64,000 nt of DNA from NCBI GenBank assembly GCA_905215335.1, contig CAJMPQ010000001.1, positions 186,001 through 250,000 of the forward strand, in the 5' to 3' direction. Positions within the stretch are counted from its first letter, which is position 1. Every line of letters starts with the position of its first letter. The notes below the pieces were generated by a model. That model did not search any database and was not told the DNA's origin. It saw only the letters and a list, made by a program, of their open reading frames with translations. Made by a program: the position numbers and the translations under genes. This document shows, in pieces, positions 9,274 through 18,122 of the stretch. Origin of the DNA: an uncultured bacterium. GTDB taxonomy: Bacteria > Cyanobacteriota > Vampirovibrionia > Gastranaerophilales > Gastranaerophilaceae.

Positions 9274-10152
9274 TTACACAATTTCTTTATTTCTAAAATG
9301 TTCTTGTTGAACAATTGAAATCAATTTATTTAAAAATGCTTTATATCTTGCTCTAACAGCTTCACCAGATAACACAATATCAGCTTCATTTTTACATGGT
9401 CTTATATAAATTTCAGCTTTTTGAGAAGCATTTTTATATATACCATCTGCTGATGCACCTAAATCTCTTTCTGCAGCTCTGATATAAAATCTATCTTTTT
9501 GAACTTCACGTCTTACATCAACATAAATCTTAAAATCAAATGCATCTTTTATTTTATCTGTAAGCGTAAATAATCCTTCCGAAATAACAATTTTGGAAGG
9601 ATTAGCCAATGTGTAATTATCATATCTTTTTGCAGTTCCTGACATGTCATATTTTGGAAGATAAACAGAATTACCTGATAATAATTCCTTAATATGCTTG
9701 CTCATAAGTTCTAATTCTAGAGCTTGAGGAACATCTAAATCATAGTTTTTAGCAAATTCTGCAAAACTACCTGCTGCTTTTACCATTTCTGAACGATCAT
9801 AATAATAATCATCAGTATTAACACGAGTAATAGCATCTTCAATTTCGAATTCGGTAGCAAATGATTTAATAGTATCAATGATATCTAAAGTTATTGTAGA
9901 TTTACCACTTGCTGTTTCTCCTGCAATACCAATTGATGCGGAACGTGTAACATGTCCAGATAAAAATTTGGCTAACTTTGATATTATTTCTGGTTTATAA
10001 CTAACTAAAATCGACCCTTGTGCATTTAATTCATCTTCAAAAATCTTATTTAATTGATCTTCAATTACCTGAACCTTGTTTACCGGAACTGAAACATACA
10101 TTTTTTTTGTTTTGAATGCTGTTTCTTGGGATTTATGTATTATATCTACCAT
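9274..10152 (-). CDS. Uridine kinase-like P-loop phosphotransferase
   Basis: A 292-residue protein of the phosphoribulokinase/uridine kinase family. The Walker A motif GETASGKST lies at residues 78-86, followed by NTDDYYYDRS, the family's substrate-binding segment, and by PKYDMSG and ISEGLFTL, which match the PxYD and EG segments. It would transfer the gamma phosphate of ATP to uridine or a similar hydroxyl. About 75 residues lie ahead of the P-loop domain, longer than in classic Udk, so the substrate is not certain. An AAGGAA SD supports the start. It is divergent from dapL and follows a tRNA gene. Confidence 0.85.
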   Translation of the reverse strand: MVDIIHKSQETAFKTKKMYVSVPVNKVQVIEDQLNKIFEDELNAQGSILVSYKPEIISKLAKFLSGHVTRSASIGIAGETASGKSTITLDIIDTIKSFATEFEIEDAITRVNTDDYYYDRSEMVKAAGSFAEFAKNYDLDVPQALELELMSKHIKELLSGNSVYLPKYDMSGTAKRYDNYTLANPSKIVISEGLFTLTDKIKDAFDFKIYVDVRREVQKDRFYIRAAERDLGASADGIYKNASQKAEIYIRPCKNEADIVLSGEAVRARYKAFLNKLISIVQQEHFRNKEIV

Positions 10153-10298
10153 CTTTTTCCTTCAAATTCTATTACTACGTTCATAGTCTTTTCTAAACTA
10201 TACCAAAATTAAGTAAAAAAAAAAATAATTTTTGTCAAAATATTAACTTTGGTAAATATAATTTAACATTTTAAGATTAAATTTTTATTGAAAATTTA

Positions 10299-10307
10299 TG
10301 CTATAAT
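10299..10307 (+). promoter_or_regulatory. Extended -10 promoter of dapL
   Basis: TGCTATAAT is an extended -10 element (TGn plus a perfect TATAAT) 38 nt upstream of the dapL ATG. No good -35 box is visible, which is usual for extended -10 promoters. The same TGnTATAAT form precedes the genes at 11830 and 38066. Confidence 0.7.
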
Positions 10308-10345
10308 CAGCATGAGAGACACTTTAAGAAAGGGAGTTTTAAACT

Positions 10346-11521
10346 ATGAACATCAATACAAATTACCAAAATATTGCTGATAGTTATTTATTTTCAACTA
10401 TTGCAAAAAAAGTAAATGAATTTGCAACTAATAACCCTGATAAAAAAATCATTAAATTAGGAATCGGAGATGTAACTCTACCTCTTTGCAAAGTTGTTGT
10501 AAATGCTCTAAAAAAAGCATCTGAAGAAATGGGAGTAAAAGAAACTTTCCACGGTTATGGACCTGAGCAAGGTTATGACTTTTTAAAATCAAAAGTTCAA
10601 GCTTATTATGCTTCTCATAATGTATCTTTAGAAAATGATGAAATATTCATTTCAGATGGTGCAAAATCAGATTTAGGTAATATTTTAGATTTATTTGCGG
10701 TTGATAATACAGTTTTAGTTCCAGATCCGGTTTACCCTGTATATGTTGACACTAATACAATGGCTGGAAGAAAAATCATTTATATCGATGCAAATGCTGA
10801 AAATAATTTCTTACCACTTCCTGATAAATCTGTAAAAGCTGATATTATTTATTTATGTTCTCCAAACAATCCAACAGGTGCAGTTTACAATAAAGAACAA
10901 CTAAAAGCTTGGGTTGATTATGCGAACGAAAATAAATCTGTAATCCTTTTCGATTCAGCTTATGAATGTTTTATTACAGATGAAAATTTACCAAGAAGTA
11001 TTTATGAAATAGAAGGCGCTAAAACTTGTGCTATAGAATTTTGTTCACTATCTAAAATGGCAGGATTTACCGGTACAAGATGCGGTTATACAGTTGTTCC
11101 AAAAGCAATTGAAAATGGATTATTAAATAAAATGTGGTTAAGACGCCAAACTACAAAATTCAATGGTGTTCCATATATTATCCAAAGAGGTGCTGAAGCT
11201 GTATTTACAGAAGACGGTCAAAAAGAAATCCAAGAAAATCTAAATTATTATAAAGAAAATGCAAAACTTATTTCTGATGTTTTAACTAAACATAATATTT
11301 GGCATATTGGTGGACAACATTCTCCATACATTTGGTTAAAATGTCCTAACAACATGACTTCTTGGGAATTCTTTGATTATTTATTAACAAATGTTCAAAT
11401 CGTTGGAACACCAGGTTCTGGTTTCGGACGTAACGGAGAAGGTTATTTCCGCTTAACTTCATTTGGCAGCAGAGAAAATACTCTAGAAGCTGTAAAAAGA
11501 CTTGACGAATTCTTAAAATAA
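10346..11521 (+). CDS. dapL: LL-diaminopimelate aminotransferase
   Basis: A 391-residue class I/II PLP aminotransferase that converts tetrahydrodipicolinate to LL-diaminopimelate in one step, using glutamate. The PLP lysine is Lys237 in SLSKMAGFTGTRCGY. Other family points are GIGDVTLPL near residue 40, FHGYGPEQGY, FISDGAKSDLGN, PDPVYPVYVDT and SPNNPTGA. This set is specific to DapL rather than to aspartate aminotransferases. The enzyme feeds both lysine and peptidoglycan synthesis; aspartokinase for the same pathway is at 40022. The start has a GGGAG SD, and an intrinsic terminator follows, so it looks monocistronic. Confidence 0.96.
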   Translation: MNINTNYQNIADSYLFSTIAKKVNEFATNNPDKKIIKLGIGDVTLPLCKVVVNALKKASEEMGVKETFHGYGPEQGYDFLKSKVQAYYASHNVSLENDEIFISDGAKSDLGNILDLFAVDNTVLVPDPVYPVYVDTNTMAGRKIIYIDANAENNFLPLPDKSVKADIIYLCSPNNPTGAVYNKEQLKAWVDYANENKSVILFDSAYECFITDENLPRSIYEIEGAKTCAIEFCSLSKMAGFTGTRCGYTVVPKAIENGLLNKMWLRRQTTKFNGVPYIIQRGAEAVFTEDGQKEIQENLNYYKENAKLISDVLTKHNIWHIGGQHSPYIWLKCPNNMTSWEFFDYLLTNVQIVGTPGSGFGRNGEGYFRLTSFGSRENTLEAVKRLDEFLK

Positions 11522-11548
11522 TTTTAAAATCATATTTATAAAAGATAC

Positions 11549-11582
11549 AAAAGAGCCCCAAAAAATTTTTGAGGCTCTTTTG
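11549..11582 (+). terminator. Terminator of dapL
   Basis: Stem AAAAGAGCC / GGCTCTTTT with an inner A/T stem and a T run, 27 nt after the dapL stop. Confidence 0.85.
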
Positions 11583-11610
11583 TCTATATAGTGAAAGGAG
11601 TTAAGACTAA

Positions 11611-11769
11611 ATGATTACTAAAGAAGTAAATGATTGGATTAAAAGAGTTGAACAAGGAAATTATTCATCTTGGGACATTATGGAAGAATTTACACAATTC
11701 CACAAATACCTAACAAAAGAAGAAGTTCAGCAAATCAAAAAGAGATTAGAAAGTTCTATTAAACGTTAA
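11611..11769 (+). CDS. Small 52-residue protein, unknown function
   Basis: A short open frame, MITKEVNDWIKRVEQGNY...KRLESSIKR, of 52 residues that ends in TAA. It is preceded by AAAGGAG about 10 nt before the ATG. The sequence is charged, amphipathic and probably two-helical, with no membrane segment. It lies between the dapL terminator and the promoter of the DUF2971 gene, so it should have its own promoter. Codon use resembles its neighbours. I do not recognise the family; the good SD and compact layout make it a likely real gene. Confidence 0.6.
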   Translation: MITKEVNDWIKRVEQGNYSSWDIMEEFTQFHKYLTKEEVQQIKKRLESSIKR

Positions 11770-11795
11770 AACCTATAGTCTAATTATAAAAAATA

Positions 11796-11804
11796 TGCTA
11801 TAAT
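11796..11804 (+). promoter_or_regulatory. Extended -10 promoter of the DUF2971 gene
   Basis: TGCTATAAT, identical to the dapL element, lies 25 nt before the ATG at 11830. The predicted 5' leader is about 18-20 nt, just enough for the GAGG Shine-Dalgarno. Confidence 0.65.
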
Positions 11805-11829
11805 ATTCTTATAGTCTGCGAGGTTCTTA

Positions 11830-12741
11830 ATGTCTTATTATGATGATTTGCTGGAAAAAATTCCGAAAATAAAAAAGATATTGGATAATGATACTAATTA
11901 CACAATTTATCACTATACAAAACCAGAAAAATTATTAAACATTTTAGCAGGCAGTACTCTAAGATTTTCTAATGCTCTTTATCTAAATGATAAAGAAGAA
12001 ATTGCGTATTCTTATAAATTGATTGTTCAACTTATCGGTGAAACAGAAGGACTAAATCCGGATCTTTTTGGGAAAATTGAAAATCATTTTAAGAATAAAT
12101 ACAAACATATTGTTGATGGCTATAGCGATTTAATAAACAAATTAGAATATTTTACCACATCATTTTCAACTGAAAGTGATAACTTAACTCTTTGGAATAA
12201 TTATGCAAAAGGTAAAAGTTACACAGGCTATAATATTGGATTTGATAAGAAAAAATTAGTTACAGAAATGACTAACAGTGGTTATCTTCCAATTTATGGC
12301 AGTGTAATTTACGATAAGCAAAAACAAATTAAAATTATCCACGCAATATTTAAAAAATGGAACATGCTTTTTGAAAGAGCATTAAAAGCAAAAAAACAAA
12401 ATGAAGTTAAACTATTTGATATATTGTTTGAATTGATTGATGTTTTAAGCATTGTAAGTATATTCTTCAAAAATCCACAGTTCAAAAATGAACATGAATA
12501 TAGAATAGTTATAGTAAATGCTTTTGGTGCACCTAATTCTAAACCAACTGGTGTGGTTGAAAAAAATGGATTATTTGTACCTTATTTAGAATACAAGTTT
12601 TCAAAAGATTCCGTTACATCAATCAATATCGGACCTACATTTGATGAAAACATTTTCTACACAAGTACCAATAGAATGTTATTAAACTTTGGCTATGATA
12701 ACAAACAAGTTTTTCGTTCTAAAATTCCACTAAGATATTGA
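11830..12741 (+). CDS. DUF2971 domain protein
   Basis: A 303-residue cytoplasmic protein. The N-terminal pattern IYHYTKPEKLLNIL...LRFSNALYLNDKEE (about residues 25-57) and the later FTTSFSTESDNLTLWNNYAKG...GYNIGFD (about 110-138) are the conserved blocks of DUF2971 (PF11185). HEYRIVIV near residue 222 matches the family's E-x-R motif. The biochemical role is unknown; family members are scattered and often in accessory regions. It has its own extended -10 promoter and a GAGG SD. No phage, restriction or toxin gene is next to it, so the context does not suggest defence. Confidence 0.8.
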   Translation: MSYYDDLLEKIPKIKKILDNDTNYTIYHYTKPEKLLNILAGSTLRFSNALYLNDKEEIAYSYKLIVQLIGETEGLNPDLFGKIENHFKNKYKHIVDGYSDLINKLEYFTTSFSTESDNLTLWNNYAKGKSYTGYNIGFDKKKLVTEMTNSGYLPIYGSVIYDKQKQIKIIHAIFKKWNMLFERALKAKKQNEVKLFDILFELIDVLSIVSIFFKNPQFKNEHEYRIVIVNAFGAPNSKPTGVVEKNGLFVPYLEYKFSKDSVTSINIGPTFDENIFYTSTNRMLLNFGYDNKQVFRSKIPLRY

Positions 12742-12816
12742 TACCCAAAAGTTTGATGCAAAATTTTAACTATTAAGCTATAATAATCAAAATTATATTT
12801 AATAGAGGTATTTATT

Positions 12817-13122
12817 ATGTTAGTAGAATTAAACAACGATAATTTTGAACAAGAAACAAAACAAGGTTTAAAACTGATAGAATTTTACACAACTTGGTGT
12901 ATGTATTGCCGCAACCAAAGAATTGAACTTGAAGAATTGAAAGATTCTGACATGTGGATTGGACTTGTAGACGGCGATGAATCCCCAAATATTGCTCAGA
13001 AATATGGAATTAAAGGCTACCCAACGTTTGTTTTGCTAAAAGATGGAGAAAAAATCGCAGAATTTGTTGGATTCCATCAAAAAGGTCAATTATTGAATAA
13101 ACTTATGAATTACATAAACTAA
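12817..13122 (+). CDS. Thioredoxin-family protein with WCMYC active site
   Basis: A 101-residue thioredoxin fold. The redox motif WCMYC lies at about residues 28-32 (classic thioredoxin has WCGPC), and the cis-proline segment GYPTFVLLKDGEK lies at about 68-80. No signal peptide, so cytoplasmic. The altered dipeptide (Met-Tyr) should shift redox potential or partner choice compared with TrxA. AGAGG precedes the ATG, a TATAAT box lies at 12779-12784, and a strong terminator follows, making a single-gene unit. Confidence 0.88.
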   Translation: MLVELNNDNFEQETKQGLKLIEFYTTWCMYCRNQRIELEELKDSDMWIGLVDGDESPNIAQKYGIKGYPTFVLLKDGEKIAEFVGFHQKGQLLNKLMNYIN

Positions 13123-13129
13123 TATATTA

Positions 13130-13163
13130 AAAAAGAGCTGACAAATTGTCAGCTCCTTTTTTA
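13130..13163. terminator. Bidirectional terminator
   Basis: Stem AAAAAGAGCTGACA / TGTCAGCTCCTTTTT with a 3-nt loop, between the thioredoxin gene and the convergent carbonic anhydrase gene. Confidence 0.85.
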
Positions 13164-13177
13164 ATATCAAAAAAATT

Positions 13178-13795
13178 TTAAGACACTCTATTTAAATCTT
13201 TATCTATTAGATAAACTTCACCACTGTTGTGATCAAAATGACATTTTGCAATATATAATTCATTATTTTCTACAGCAGTCCTTATAATATTCGAATGTTC
13301 CATAATATAATCTTCAACCCATATTGTATGTTTTCTTGCAAATTTATTATTACAAGACATCTGACCACCCTTATCTATTACAGGATAAACACATTTTAAA
13401 ATAGATTGAAAATTCTCTGTAACTTCAGGATAATGCTCATTTGCATAAGTCATAACACCACAATCATCATGTCCTAATAAAATTAATAATGGTACATGTA
13501 ATTTTTTTACAGAGTATTCTAAACTTTCCAAAACATTAGGACCAACAGTAATTCCTGCAACCCTAACTACAAAAAGCTCACCTATTCCACAATCAAAAAT
13601 AATTTCAGGTACAACTCTTGAATCAGAACAACTTAAAACACAAGCATAAGGTTCTTGATATAATGCTAACTTCTGCAAAGTTGAAAGACACATATTCTTT
13701 GCAGTAGGAGTTCCATGTATAAAGTTTTTATTTCCACTCAATAATTTTTCTAACTCTTGTTTGGCTTTTACTGGAATATTTTCTGGTAAATTCAT
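13178..13795 (-). CDS. Beta-class carbonic anhydrase
   Basis: A 205-residue beta-carbonic anhydrase, interconverting CO2 and bicarbonate. Zinc ligands are visible as Cys56 in CSDSRV (with the Asp58/Arg60 dyad) and His109 and Cys112 in GHDDCG. VRVAGITVGPNVLESLEYSV is the conserved core helix. Length is typical and there is no signal peptide, so the enzyme is cytoplasmic and may supply bicarbonate for carboxylation. A perfect AGGAGG SD lies upstream. It is convergent with the thioredoxin gene. Confidence 0.95.
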   Translation of the reverse strand: MNLPENIPVKAKQELEKLLSGNKNFIHGTPTAKNMCLSTLQKLALYQEPYACVLSCSDSRVVPEIIFDCGIGELFVVRVAGITVGPNVLESLEYSVKKLHVPLLILLGHDDCGVMTYANEHYPEVTENFQSILKCVYPVIDKGGQMSCNNKFARKHTIWVEDYIMEHSNIIRTAVENNELYIAKCHFDHNSGEVYLIDKDLNRVS

Positions 13796-13936
13796 ATTGC
13801 CTCCTTTTAATTACATTATTTTATATTATGTTTAATCTTATGTCAAAATCATATAAATACATACAATTAAAATCAGTTAATTGAATGAATAAAAATCATA
13901 TAAAATCTTATATACTTTAATAAAGGTAAGTATATT

Positions 13937-15607
13937 ATGATTGAAGATTTTTTGCTATTAAAATTAAATAGAACTGTTTGGATAGCATTATTAGCACAAA
14001 ATAAAATTATTGAAGCTGTAGGTTACTATGAAACATACAATAATAATCTTGCACTATTTCAAAAGAACAAACAATTAAAAGAGCAAGTTCTGAATGAAGC
14101 TGCATATTCTCAAGCTTATTTCTTAAATAAAATCACAACAATTGCTGAAAAATATATCGCAGAAAAAGACTATGCTAATGCTGCAATATGCTATACTGCA
14201 ATATTTAAATATAATCAAAATAATATAAACGACATTAAAAACTACATACTGTGCCTAGAAAAATTAGACCAATTTGATTTAGCTACAGAAGTTATTAAAC
14301 ACTTAGAAACAGCTACTCCAAATGACATTTCAGTATATAAATTATTGAGCGAAATTTATAATAAGCAAAATAATAATTATAAAGCTGTTCAATATATGGA
14401 AAAATATTTAGCAGAAAAAACATCTGATAAAATATCTGCATCTGAATACAATCTTCTAGGTTGCTATTATAATAAACTATATTCTGACAATAGCCATAAA
14501 TATGAAGATATAGTAAAATCTCTAGATAATTTTAAAAAGGCTTCTGCAATAGAACCTTTTAACAAATTATTTATGAAAAATGCAACCATAATGGCTTCAA
14601 AAGCGAATGATTACCAATCAGGTAAATACTACTGGGATGAGATTCTAAAGCTAGATAATATGTCAAACGATGACAAATATGATTACGCTGCATTTTGCTT
14701 AAAAAATCAAGATTTTGAAGGTTGGTATAAATACTTTAATGCTCGCTTTGCTAAAGAAAATAATCCAACACAGTTCCCTAAAATTTCAAAACCTGAGTGG
14801 AATGGGATTAAAAATATATCAAGTTATACATTGTTAGTACACTATGAACAAGGTTTTGGAGATACATTTTTAACTTGGGGTTATATACCAAGACTAGTAA
14901 AATTAGCAAAACACGTAATATTTGTTTGCCAAGACAATATTTATGAATTATTAAAAGATAATCCATACGGAGTTGAAGTTATACCAAAGAGTTTAGCAGA
15001 TTTAAGCAAAATAAAATTTGATTACTATATTCCTTCAATGACAATTCCTATTGCACTAAAACTAAATAGAGAAAATATTTCGGTTGGAGAAAGTTATATT
15101 CAAGCCAATCCTGAACTTGTAAAAGAGTTCAAAGAAAAATATTTTAACAATAATAAATTCAAAATAGGGATTTCATTTGCTGGCAGCATAAATGGAAATC
15201 ACACAAGAGATATTCTTATAGAAAATTTCTTACCTTTAGATAAATTACAAAATATAGAAATATATTCTTTAACCAAAGATATTTCAGACAATAAATTTGA
15301 ATGTTTCAAAAACAATCATGTTCAAAATATTGCTAAAGATTTTAAAAATTTTGCAGACACTGCAGCAGCAATTGAAAACCTAGATTTAGTATTAACAAGT
15401 GACAATTGTATACTAAATCTGGCAGGTGCTTTAGGTAAAAAGACATTAGCACTATTCAATTGGCATTATGAATTCAGATGGTTTGATTTGTCTGGTAAAG
15501 ATGTTGTATGGCTTACTTCTGTAGAGCCTATAGTTAATGATAAAATCGATAACTGGTCTTATTCAATCAACAAAGCAATTGAAAAAATTGAAGCTATGAA
15601 AAACTAA
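13937..15607 (+). CDS. TPR protein with C-terminal GT9/GT41-like glycosyltransferase domain
   Basis: A 556-residue protein. Roughly residues 1-270 are helical TPR-type repeats (for example NYKAVQYMEKYLAEK). From about residue 300, HYEQGFGDTFLTWGYIPRL matches the nucleotide-sugar loop of TPR-linked glycosyltransferases. FKIGISFAGSINGN and AAIENLDLVLTSDN...LAGALGKKTLALF match the second Rossmann domain of the ADP-heptose/O-GlcNAc transferase-like group. It probably moves a sugar onto a protein or cell-surface glycan; donor and acceptor cannot be read from sequence. No other glycan genes are adjacent. The ATG follows AAAGG at slightly long spacing. Confidence 0.75.
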   Translation: MIEDFLLLKLNRTVWIALLAQNKIIEAVGYYETYNNNLALFQKNKQLKEQVLNEAAYSQAYFLNKITTIAEKYIAEKDYANAAICYTAIFKYNQNNINDIKNYILCLEKLDQFDLATEVIKHLETATPNDISVYKLLSEIYNKQNNNYKAVQYMEKYLAEKTSDKISASEYNLLGCYYNKLYSDNSHKYEDIVKSLDNFKKASAIEPFNKLFMKNATIMASKANDYQSGKYYWDEILKLDNMSNDDKYDYAAFCLKNQDFEGWYKYFNARFAKENNPTQFPKISKPEWNGIKNISSYTLLVHYEQGFGDTFLTWGYIPRLVKLAKHVIFVCQDNIYELLKDNPYGVEVIPKSLADLSKIKFDYYIPSMTIPIALKLNRENISVGESYIQANPELVKEFKEKYFNNNKFKIGISFAGSINGNHTRDILIENFLPLDKLQNIEIYSLTKDISDNKFECFKNNHVQNIAKDFKNFADTAAAIENLDLVLTSDNCILNLAGALGKKTLALFNWHYEFRWFDLSGKDVVWLTSVEPIVNDKIDNWSYSINKAIEKIEAMKN

Positions 15608-15661
15608 ACATTTCCACAAGCAAACAATCTAATTAAATATTTTAAGATTATTCATATAACA

Positions 15662-15691
15662 TTGACGATATCTCAATGGATATTTTATACT
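15662..15691 (+). promoter_or_regulatory. Sigma-70 promoter of the DUF2130 gene
   Basis: TTGACG (15662-15667) and TATACT (15686-15691) are separated by 18 nt, 35 nt upstream of the start codon. Confidence 0.65.
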
Positions 15692-15726
15692 AGGGTATAT
15701 AAGATAAGTTTCAAAAGGAGCAGGGG

Positions 15727-16980
15727 ATGCAAGAAATAAAATGCCCAAAATGCGGCGGAATTTTTCAAGTTGATGAAGCTGGATATGCTGCAATTGTAAA
15801 ACAAGTAAGAGATAAAGAATTTACACAAGAAATTCAAAGCCGCGAATCTCAATTCGAACAAGATAAGGCAAATGCTGTTCAATTAGCTAAACTAGATACT
15901 CAAAAACAATATGACGAAATTCTGAAACAAAAAGAACTTCTTATTGCTGAACTAAAATCAGAAAAAGAAAAAGAAATTTCAGAATTAAAAAATAAACTAA
16001 ATTCTTTTGATAAAGATAAAGAGCTGGAAATCAATAAACTCGTTAATAATATGAATTTGGAACTTACAAACAAAAATAACCAAATTGATAAGTTACTTGG
16101 AGAAAAAGAATTATCAGAAAAAGAATTTCAACTAAAAGAACAAAATATTAAAAATACATATGAAACAGAATTAAAATATAAAGATGAAGAAATTTCTCGT
16201 CTAAAGGATTATAAATTAAAACTTTCAACAAAGATGGTTGGTGAAAGCCTTGAACAACATTGTGAAATAGAATTCAACAGACTCCGCGCTACAGGTTTTC
16301 AAAAAGCATATTTTGATAAAGATAATGATGCAAAAAGCGGTAGTAAAGGAGATTATATTTACAGAGATTATGACCAAAATGGTGGGGAATTCATTTCCAT
16401 AATGTTCGAAATGAAAAACGAAATGGATACAACTTCTACCAAAAAGAAAAACTCTGATTTCTTAAAAGAATTAGACAAAGACCGTAGAGAAAAAAATTGT
16501 GAATATGCAGTTTTAGTTTCATTACTTGAACCAGAAAATGAACTTTATAACACAGGTATAGTGGATATGTCTCACTGCTACCCTAAAATGTATGTTGTAA
16601 GACCTCAATTTTTCATTCCAATTATCACACTTTTAAGAAATGCTGCACTAAATTCCCTTGAATATAGAAATGAACTTGCAATAATTAAAGCTCAAAACAT
16701 TGATGTTTCAAACTTTGAAGCAGAAATGAATGATTTTAAAGAAAAATTTTCAAGGAATTTCAGACTTGCAAGTGAAAAATTCCATAAAGCAATTGATGAG
16801 ATTGATAAAACAATTGAACATCTTCAAAAAACAAAAGAAGCATTATTATCGTCAGAAAACAACTTGCGCCTGGCAAATAATAAAGCTGAAGATTTAAGTA
16901 TTAAAAGATTAACTAAAAACAATCCGACAATGGAAGCTAAATTCGCAGAATTAAAATCTGCAAATAAACAAGATAATTAA
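15727..16980 (+). CDS. DUF2130 protein: zinc-ribbon start, coiled coil, PD-(D/E)XK-like core
   Basis: A 417-residue protein. It begins with IKCPKCGGIF, half of a zinc-ribbon (one CxxC pair). A long Lys/Glu coiled coil spans about residues 30-165. The DUF2130 (PF09903) core follows: GESLEQHCEIEFNRLR, then SGSKGDYIYRD, then FEMKNE. The order E...G-D...E-x-K is that of PD-(D/E)XK nuclease folds, so a DNA-cleaving or DNA-binding role is plausible but inferred. The C-terminus (about 325-400) is again coiled coil. The start has AAGGAG and its own promoter; a terminator follows. Confidence 0.85.
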   Translation: MQEIKCPKCGGIFQVDEAGYAAIVKQVRDKEFTQEIQSRESQFEQDKANAVQLAKLDTQKQYDEILKQKELLIAELKSEKEKEISELKNKLNSFDKDKELEINKLVNNMNLELTNKNNQIDKLLGEKELSEKEFQLKEQNIKNTYETELKYKDEEISRLKDYKLKLSTKMVGESLEQHCEIEFNRLRATGFQKAYFDKDNDAKSGSKGDYIYRDYDQNGGEFISIMFEMKNEMDTTSTKKKNSDFLKELDKDRREKNCEYAVLVSLLEPENELYNTGIVDMSHCYPKMYVVRPQFFIPIITLLRNAALNSLEYRNELAIIKAQNIDVSNFEAEMNDFKEKFSRNFRLASEKFHKAIDEIDKTIEHLQKTKEALLSSENNLRLANNKAEDLSIKRLTKNNPTMEAKFAELKSANKQDN

Positions 16981-17000
16981 CAATCTGACTTAAGCTAAAA

Positions 17001-17033
17001 AAAAACTCTTCATATTACTATGAAGAGTTTTTT
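17001..17033. terminator. Bidirectional terminator
   Basis: Stem AAAAACTCTTCATA / TATGAAGAGTTTTT with a 4-nt loop between convergent genes. Confidence 0.85.
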
Positions 17034-17050
17034 ATCAATCTTATATTCAA

Positions 17051-17971
17051 TTAAGCTACTTCATTTACTGAATTTTCAGATTTTGCATTAGTAAAATCAC
17101 TAATTTTGTAATCATGGTGACTAAAACGTTGCATTTGAGGTTCTACGCATTTTTTAATGATAACTTTTTCTGTAAATACATCAATTGGTTTTACAGTCAA
17201 TAATAGTAATGCAAATGAACCTAAAGATTTCCAAGCTTTAAGCTTAAATATACGTTTATCAATTGTTTTCTTTAAAGCTTCTGAATCATTACAAGTTTCA
17301 AGAAGATTTTTAAATTCTTTTTTAGCAAAATCTTTCAATCTATCTTGATTAGAATTAGCAATTGCACCGTGCTTACAATTACCTAGGATTTTATCATACA
17401 CTTTTACAAATATATTTTTGCCTTCATAATTCTTTCTTCTATCATCCAAGAAAATGTTAAGGTTATTCTCAAATTTTTCAAACATTTCTTCTCTATTTAA
17501 CGAAGGATTAAATAAATCATGTTCTGCGGCATGATTTTTTATATATCTAAATGTTTGTTCTTTAGCATTAGTTGATAACTTTTCACCTTTATACTTATCA
17601 ATTTGAGAAAATGCACTTTGACCGGCATGACCAAAAACTGTTGGTAAAATTATACTGGCAAATGCTTGGAACACTGCTTGAGAAAATGCTCTTTGCGCAT
17701 TTGGATCATATTGATTACCTTTGTTTTTGTATTTATCATAAACATCCGCGCCAAAATACATTAAAGCAGGAACCCAAAATAAAGTAGCTGCAGTTGGTGC
17801 AATTTCGTTTATCGCAACACCAATATCATTAGTATAACCTAAACCTCTCATTGGCCAATTTGCCAACGGATCTACATACTTCTTTTCTTTTTTCTTTTTT
17901 CTTGCATCAAAGTTCACATCTTGTTCTTGTCCGGTGAAACTTCTTGTCATCGTAATTGAGTTAATTTTCAT
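17051..17971 (-). CDS. Tagged membrane-associated hypothetical protein
   Basis: A 306-residue protein. It opens MKINSITMTRSFTGQ, so residues 11-14 carry the S-F-x-G form of the tag, followed like the giant protein's tag by Gln. A basic stretch KKKKEKK follows. Hydrophobic segments lie at about residues 58-78, 98-116 and 250-266, so two or three membrane passes or buried helices are possible. A charged helical region with DDRRKNYEGKN lies between them. No known domain. A GGGAG SD supports the ATG. It is transcribed towards the DUF2130 gene and separated from the TPR gene upstream by 150 bp. Confidence 0.75.
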   Translation of the reverse strand: MKINSITMTRSFTGQEQDVNFDARKKKKEKKYVDPLANWPMRGLGYTNDIGVAINEIAPTAATLFWVPALMYFGADVYDKYKNKGNQYDPNAQRAFSQAVFQAFASIILPTVFGHAGQSAFSQIDKYKGEKLSTNAKEQTFRYIKNHAAEHDLFNPSLNREEMFEKFENNLNIFLDDRRKNYEGKNIFVKVYDKILGNCKHGAIANSNQDRLKDFAKKEFKNLLETCNDSEALKKTIDKRIFKLKAWKSLGSFALLLLTVKPIDVFTEKVIIKKCVEPQMQRFSHHDYKISDFTNAKSENSVNEVA

Positions 17972-18122
17972 TTATTCTCCCAAGCCAATTTATAGGTAAT
18001 ATGCTATTTATAAATCCTTGTCATTCAGATTTGATGGACTTTTATATTATATTAAACAGTATAAAAACTCAACAAAATATTTTTTGCTGTAACAAAATGT
18101 TATAAAATATCAATATATCTAA

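Noticed and set aside
11830..12741. DUF2971 protein as part of a defence island
   Set aside because: Neighbours are biosynthetic and redox genes with their own promoters and terminators; no restriction, toxin or nuclease partner is adjacent.
13843..13905. Repeated AAAATCATATAAA in front of the TPR-glycosyltransferase gene
   Set aside because: Short AT-rich repeats of this size are expected by chance in such a genome, and no regulator or symmetry supports a site.
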